From Filimonas effusa (GTDB taxonomy: Bacteria; Bacteroidota; Bacteroidia; Chitinophagales; Chitinophagaceae): DNA of 64,000 nt. This document shows, one piece after another, positions 61,135-64,000 of the stretch. A program made the position numbers and the translations under genes. The stretch lies in NCBI RefSeq assembly GCF_004118675.1, contig NZ_SDHZ01000001.1:1488001-1552000 (forward strand), given 5' to 3'. Position 1 is the stretch's first letter. Each line of letters opens with the position of its first letter. Below the pieces are notes generated by a model. That model made no database searches and was not told the DNA's origin. It saw nothing but the letters and a program-made list of their open reading frames with translations.

Positions 61135-62862
61135 TTACTTCAGTTTCATATCAGTAATAACTGCTTTAATTCTATCATTCAACTCAGCATATACTGCATC
61201 GAACTGGTCTTTAGCGACCAGGGTGCTGTTAACACTGAAGTAGAATTTGATTTTTGGTTCCGTTCCGGAAGGACGTGCAGAGATTTTAGTGCCGTCTTCG
61301 AGGATGAATTGCAATACGTTGCTCTTGGGGAGTGTGATATCCCAGGTTTCGCCTGTTTTCAGGTTTTTGCCTACCTGCAACTGGTAGTCGAGCAGTTGCA
61401 CCACGGCTGAACCATTGATGGTTGCAGGCGGGTTATTACGGAAGCCCTGCATCATTTCAGCGATCTCTTCCTGTCCGCGCATTCCTTTTTTAGTAATACT
61501 GATGAGGTGCTCGAGGTAGAAACCATATTGGATATAAAGATCTATCAGTTTATCGTAGAGGCTTCTTCCCTGTTCTTTTTCGTAAGCCGCCATTTCGCAA
61601 AGCAGCGCTACGGCAGAAACCGCATCTTTATCACGCACCTGATCGCCCACCATCAGACCAAAGCTTTCTTCTCCGCCGATCACATAGTTTTCTTTGCCTT
61701 CTTTTTCTTTCAGCAACTCGGCGATCCACTTAAAGCCTGTAAGTACGTTGTAACAGGAGATATCGTTCTTTTTAGCTACCTGGTCGATCATTTCGCTGGT
61801 AACGATGGTTTTGATGACCATATCGTTTGGTTTGGCGAGCCCTTTTTTCTTACGAGCTTCGATCATATAGGCAAATGCAAGAACAGCAGTTTGGTTACCA
61901 TTCATAAGCACCCACTCTCCTTTATGATTTTTAACGCCAATTCCTACACGGTCGGCATCGGGGTCAGTCCCCGCCAGGATATCGGCATCAATTGCTTTTG
62001 CTTTCTGAAGACCAATGCTCATAGCTTCGGATTCTTCAGGGTTGGGATAGGAAACGGTAGGGAAATTACCATCGGGCGTAGCCTGTTCGTCGACTATGGT
62101 AACATTGGTAAAACCATAAGCTGCGAGAACCTGCGGCACCAGTTTAATGCCTGTTCCGTGAATAGGCGTATAAACAATTTTCAGGTCGTGCTGTTTGCTG
62201 ATCACTTCGGGATAAACGCTGAGGCCTTTTACCATTTCGATATAGGCGTCATCGATGTCTTTACCGATAAGGGTGATGCGGTTTTCGCCACCGGAGAACT
62301 TCACATCGGCAACGCTGCTGATGGCTTCTACTTCTTTGATCACATTTTTATCGTGCGGGGGCACCAGCTGACCGCCATCGTTCCAGTACGCTTTATACCC
62401 GTTATATTCCTTAGGGTTATGTGAAGCGGTACAAACCACACCAGCCTGACATTGCAACGTACGGATCACAAAAGAAAGTTCAGGCGTAGGTCTGAGCGCT
62501 TCAAAAAGAAATACCTGTATGCCGTTGGCAGCAAAGACGTTAGCTGTAGTTTCGGCAAAAAAGCGGCTGTTATTGCGGCTATCGTGTGCAATAGCAACTT
62601 TTACAGGAGAATCGCCATAAGTTTTACGCAAATAGTTTGCAAAACCCTGAGTGGCCATGCCCACAGTATATTTATTCATACGGTTGGTACCAACGCCCAT
62701 GATACCGCGAAGGCCTCCTGTACCGAATTCGAGGTTACGGTAAAAAGCATCGGCCAGCTCATCGGGGCTGCTTTGCTGTAAACGCTGAATTTCATCTTTA
62801 GTAGCCTGGTCATAATTACCATTCAGCCACTCATTTACTTTTGCTGATATGTTTGCGTCCAT
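61135..62862 (-). CDS. phosphosugar mutase (phosphoglucomutase/phosphomannomutase family)
   Basis: A 575-residue alpha-D-phosphohexomutase, interconverting hexose 1- and 6-phosphates. The active-site serine motif is TASHNPKEYNGYKAYW (near residue 143), the metal loop is GTDPDADRVG (about 300), the sugar-binding loop GGEESFG (about 395), and the phosphate-binding loop RPSGTEPKIKFY near the C-terminus. The length fits the group 2 PGM family. Glucose, mannose or glucosamine specificity is not resolved. It lies 35 bp downstream of the phosphoribosyltransferase gene on the same strand, probably one transcript. Confidence 0.9.
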   Translation of the reverse strand: MDANISAKVNEWLNGNYDQATKDEIQRLQQSSPDELADAFYRNLEFGTGGLRGIMGVGTNRMNKYTVGMATQGFANYLRKTYGDSPVKVAIAHDSRNNSRFFAETTANVFAANGIQVFLFEALRPTPELSFVIRTLQCQAGVVCTASHNPKEYNGYKAYWNDGGQLVPPHDKNVIKEVEAISSVADVKFSGGENRITLIGKDIDDAYIEMVKGLSVYPEVISKQHDLKIVYTPIHGTGIKLVPQVLAAYGFTNVTIVDEQATPDGNFPTVSYPNPEESEAMSIGLQKAKAIDADILAGTDPDADRVGIGVKNHKGEWVLMNGNQTAVLAFAYMIEARKKKGLAKPNDMVIKTIVTSEMIDQVAKKNDISCYNVLTGFKWIAELLKEKEGKENYVIGGEESFGLMVGDQVRDKDAVSAVALLCEMAAYEKEQGRSLYDKLIDLYIQYGFYLEHLISITKKGMRGQEEIAEMMQGFRNNPPATINGSAVVQLLDYQLQVGKNLKTGETWDITLPKSNVLQFILEDGTKISARPSGTEPKIKFYFSVNSTLVAKDQFDAVYAELNDRIKAVITDMKLK

Positions 62863-62897
62863 ACGATATGATTGTTATTGATTTTTGCGTATCAGGG

Positions 62898-63395
62898 TTA
62901 AAGGTAAGCGCCCAGCACTTCATTGTTTTCAACAACCACCTGGATATGATCCTGAAGTGTGGTTGCTACTGAAAGTCCGACATAATCGGCTTTCACCGGA
63001 AAATGTTTGTGCATACGTTCTACCAATACCAGCGTTTGTATTCTTTTCGGGAAAAATGCCAGTAAGGGTTTTAATGCATACATGAGCGTACTTCCTGTAT
63101 TGGTGACATCGTCGATAAGGATGACGTTTTTACCATTCAGGTCTACTTCTTCGTTCAAAGTAATGTTCAGCGGCTTATGTTTATCCAGGGTTACAGAAAG
63201 CACCTGGATGGGAGCGTTGATATATGGTTTAAGCATATTGCCTATTTTGCCGGCAATGACCATACCACTTTGCCTGATACCGATTAAAACGAGGGGCGCC
63301 TCATCTTCGCTAAGCTGCTCCGCAATTTCCAGGGCCATACGCTGCAGTTTTTGTTCTGCCGTAGCCTGGTTCAATAAATAATTTCTATCCGCCAT
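62898..63395 (-). CDS. phosphoribosyltransferase, PyrR-like
   Basis: A 165-residue type I phosphoribosyltransferase. The PRPP loop is VILIDDVTNTGST (about residues 90-102), with LVLIGIRQSGMVIAGKI and VKADYVGLSVAT, closely matching PyrR/UPRT-like proteins annotated as bifunctional pyr operon regulator/uracil phosphoribosyltransferase. No pyrimidine operon is adjacent (pyrE is at the other end of the window), so a regulatory role is unproven. ATG 63395; it is followed by the phosphosugar mutase. Confidence 0.82.
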   Translation of the reverse strand: MADRNYLLNQATAEQKLQRMALEIAEQLSEDEAPLVLIGIRQSGMVIAGKIGNMLKPYINAPIQVLSVTLDKHKPLNITLNEEVDLNGKNVILIDDVTNTGSTLMYALKPLLAFFPKRIQTLVLVERMHKHFPVKADYVGLSVATTLQDHIQVVVENNEVLGAYL

Positions 63396-63505
63396 CGTGT
63401 GTATATTACGCTGAACAGCAATATTAAACTACAATTCACAATTGGCAAATTACATATCAGAAAGTTGCAGAAAATATTACCTTAGCGGCCATAACCAATG
63501 CCGGT

Positions 63506-64000
63506 ATGCGTATTATTGAGGAAACAGCTTTTATTATTATCCTGGTTGCAGCCATCGTCTTATTTACCAAAAAAGCACGGCAGATTTACCGGAATATACT
63601 TTTAGGCAGGGAGGTTTCCTGCAATGACCAGCCCGGAAAGCGCTGGAACAATGTGTTATTGCTGGCACTCGGGCAAAAGAAGATGTTCCGCAACCCGCTT
63701 GTGGGAGTATTGCATTTCATTGTATATGCCGGTTTCATTATCATCAATATCGAGGTGCTGGAAATATTGCTGGATGGCATCCTGGGCACGCATCGCCTGT
63801 TTTCTTCTCCGTTAGGTGTGGTTTACAGCTGGCTGATCAATTCTTTTGAATTACTGGCAGCGGGAGTAACCATAGGTTGCGCCATCTTCCTGGTACGCCG
63901 TAACATAGTTAAGGTAAAGCGACTGGTACATAGTGATCTGAAAGGCTGGCCCCGCAGCGACGCCAATTATATTCTTATCACGGAAATAGTACTGATGAGC
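63506..64000 (+). CDS. N-terminus of a membrane (Fe-S)-binding oxidoreductase, 3' end outside window
   Basis: 165 codons from ATG 63506 are open to the end of the window. The N-terminal segment (about 3-25: IEETAFIIILVAAIVLFTKK) and others (LVGVLHFIVYAGFIIINIEVLEILL and SFELLAAGVTIGCAIFLV) are membrane helices, as in Bacteroidota proteins that fuse a heterodisulfide-reductase-E-like membrane domain to a ferredoxin/CCG domain. The cysteine-rich part would lie beyond the window, so assignment rests on the membrane half only. It is divergent from the phosphoribosyltransferase with 110 bp between. Confidence 0.6.
   Translation, partial: MRIIEETAFIIILVAAIVLFTKKARQIYRNILLGREVSCNDQPGKRWNNVLLLALGQKKMFRNPLVGVLHFIVYAGFIIINIEVLEILLDGILGTHRLFSSPLGVVYSWLINSFELLAAGVTIGCAIFLVRRNIVKVKRLVHSDLKGWPRSDANYILITEIVLMS

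Noticed and set aside
61507-62424. 305-codon plus-strand frame opposite the phosphosugar mutase
   Set aside because: Antisense of a conserved enzyme with intact active-site motifs.
1-64000. tRNA, rRNA, CRISPR arrays, IS elements, integrases, phage genes
   Set aside because: I looked for tandem spaced repeats, transposase or integrase motifs and tRNA-like cloverleafs in the intergenic DNA and saw none. The only structured RNA I could identify is RNase P.

Overview
The window looks like chromosomal DNA from a Bacteroidota bacterium, most likely family Chitinophagaceae. The grounds are the two SusC/SusD pairs, fasciclin-domain lipoproteins, LpxK, a DUF3822-rsmD pair, a fused OtsA-OtsB protein, and promoters of the Bacteroidota type (TTTG, then TAnnTTTG). 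Shine-Dalgarno sequences are scarce and several start codons sit only 4 to 8 bases behind a -7 element. I saw no tRNA or rRNA gene, IS element, prophage or CRISPR array. The genus is not determined.

Layout. 1-2,009: a LEA14-like protein (cut by the window edge), a secreted heavy-metal-associated-domain protein, pyrE and a Nudix hydrolase. 2,108-4,704: a fused trehalose-6-phosphate synthase/phosphatase, convergent with the RNase P RNA gene. 4,795-8,708: a DUF2027/Smr protein, and a short-chain prenyl diphosphate synthase followed by an amino-acid permease. 8,781-12,999: two divergent paralogous glycosyltransferases and an MsbA-type ABC exporter. 13,094-19,557 (minus strand): DUF3822, rsmD, 5-formyl-THF cyclo-ligase, lpxK and an RNase R with a 440-residue Lys/Ala/Pro tail. 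19,706-28,344: a MATE exporter and AraC regulator, then a degenerate SDR and a complete RND tripartite pump, with a direct repeat at 21-bp pitch in front that looks like the AraC operator. 28,349-33,936: flavoprotein, dipeptide epimerase, small membrane protein, phosphate-selective-type porin and glutamate dehydrogenase.

34,197-54,690 is the accessory region: a polysaccharide-utilisation-type locus. It holds a Tat-exported PL26-like exo-rhamnogalacturonan lyase, three fasciclin lipoproteins interleaved with two SusC/SusD pairs, and a PL11-type rhamnogalacturonan lyase. Its main operon is preceded by a very good promoter and a 25-codon ORF (36,999-37,076) that ends in Cys-Val-Tyr-Cys-Cys-Cys-Cys-stop. 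RNA covering codons 20-22 of this ORF can pair with the 5' arm of a downstream hairpin, so the two structures exclude each other. This is the layout expected of a cysteine-sensing leader-peptide attenuator, and it is the strongest candidate here for an undescribed system.

54,735-64,000 returns to general genes: a soluble hybrid histidine kinase, a 54-residue lipoprotein, topoisomerase IB, RlpA, Pcm, a phosphosugar mutase, a PyrR-like phosphoribosyltransferase, and the N-terminus of a membrane Fe-S oxidoreductase cut by the window end.
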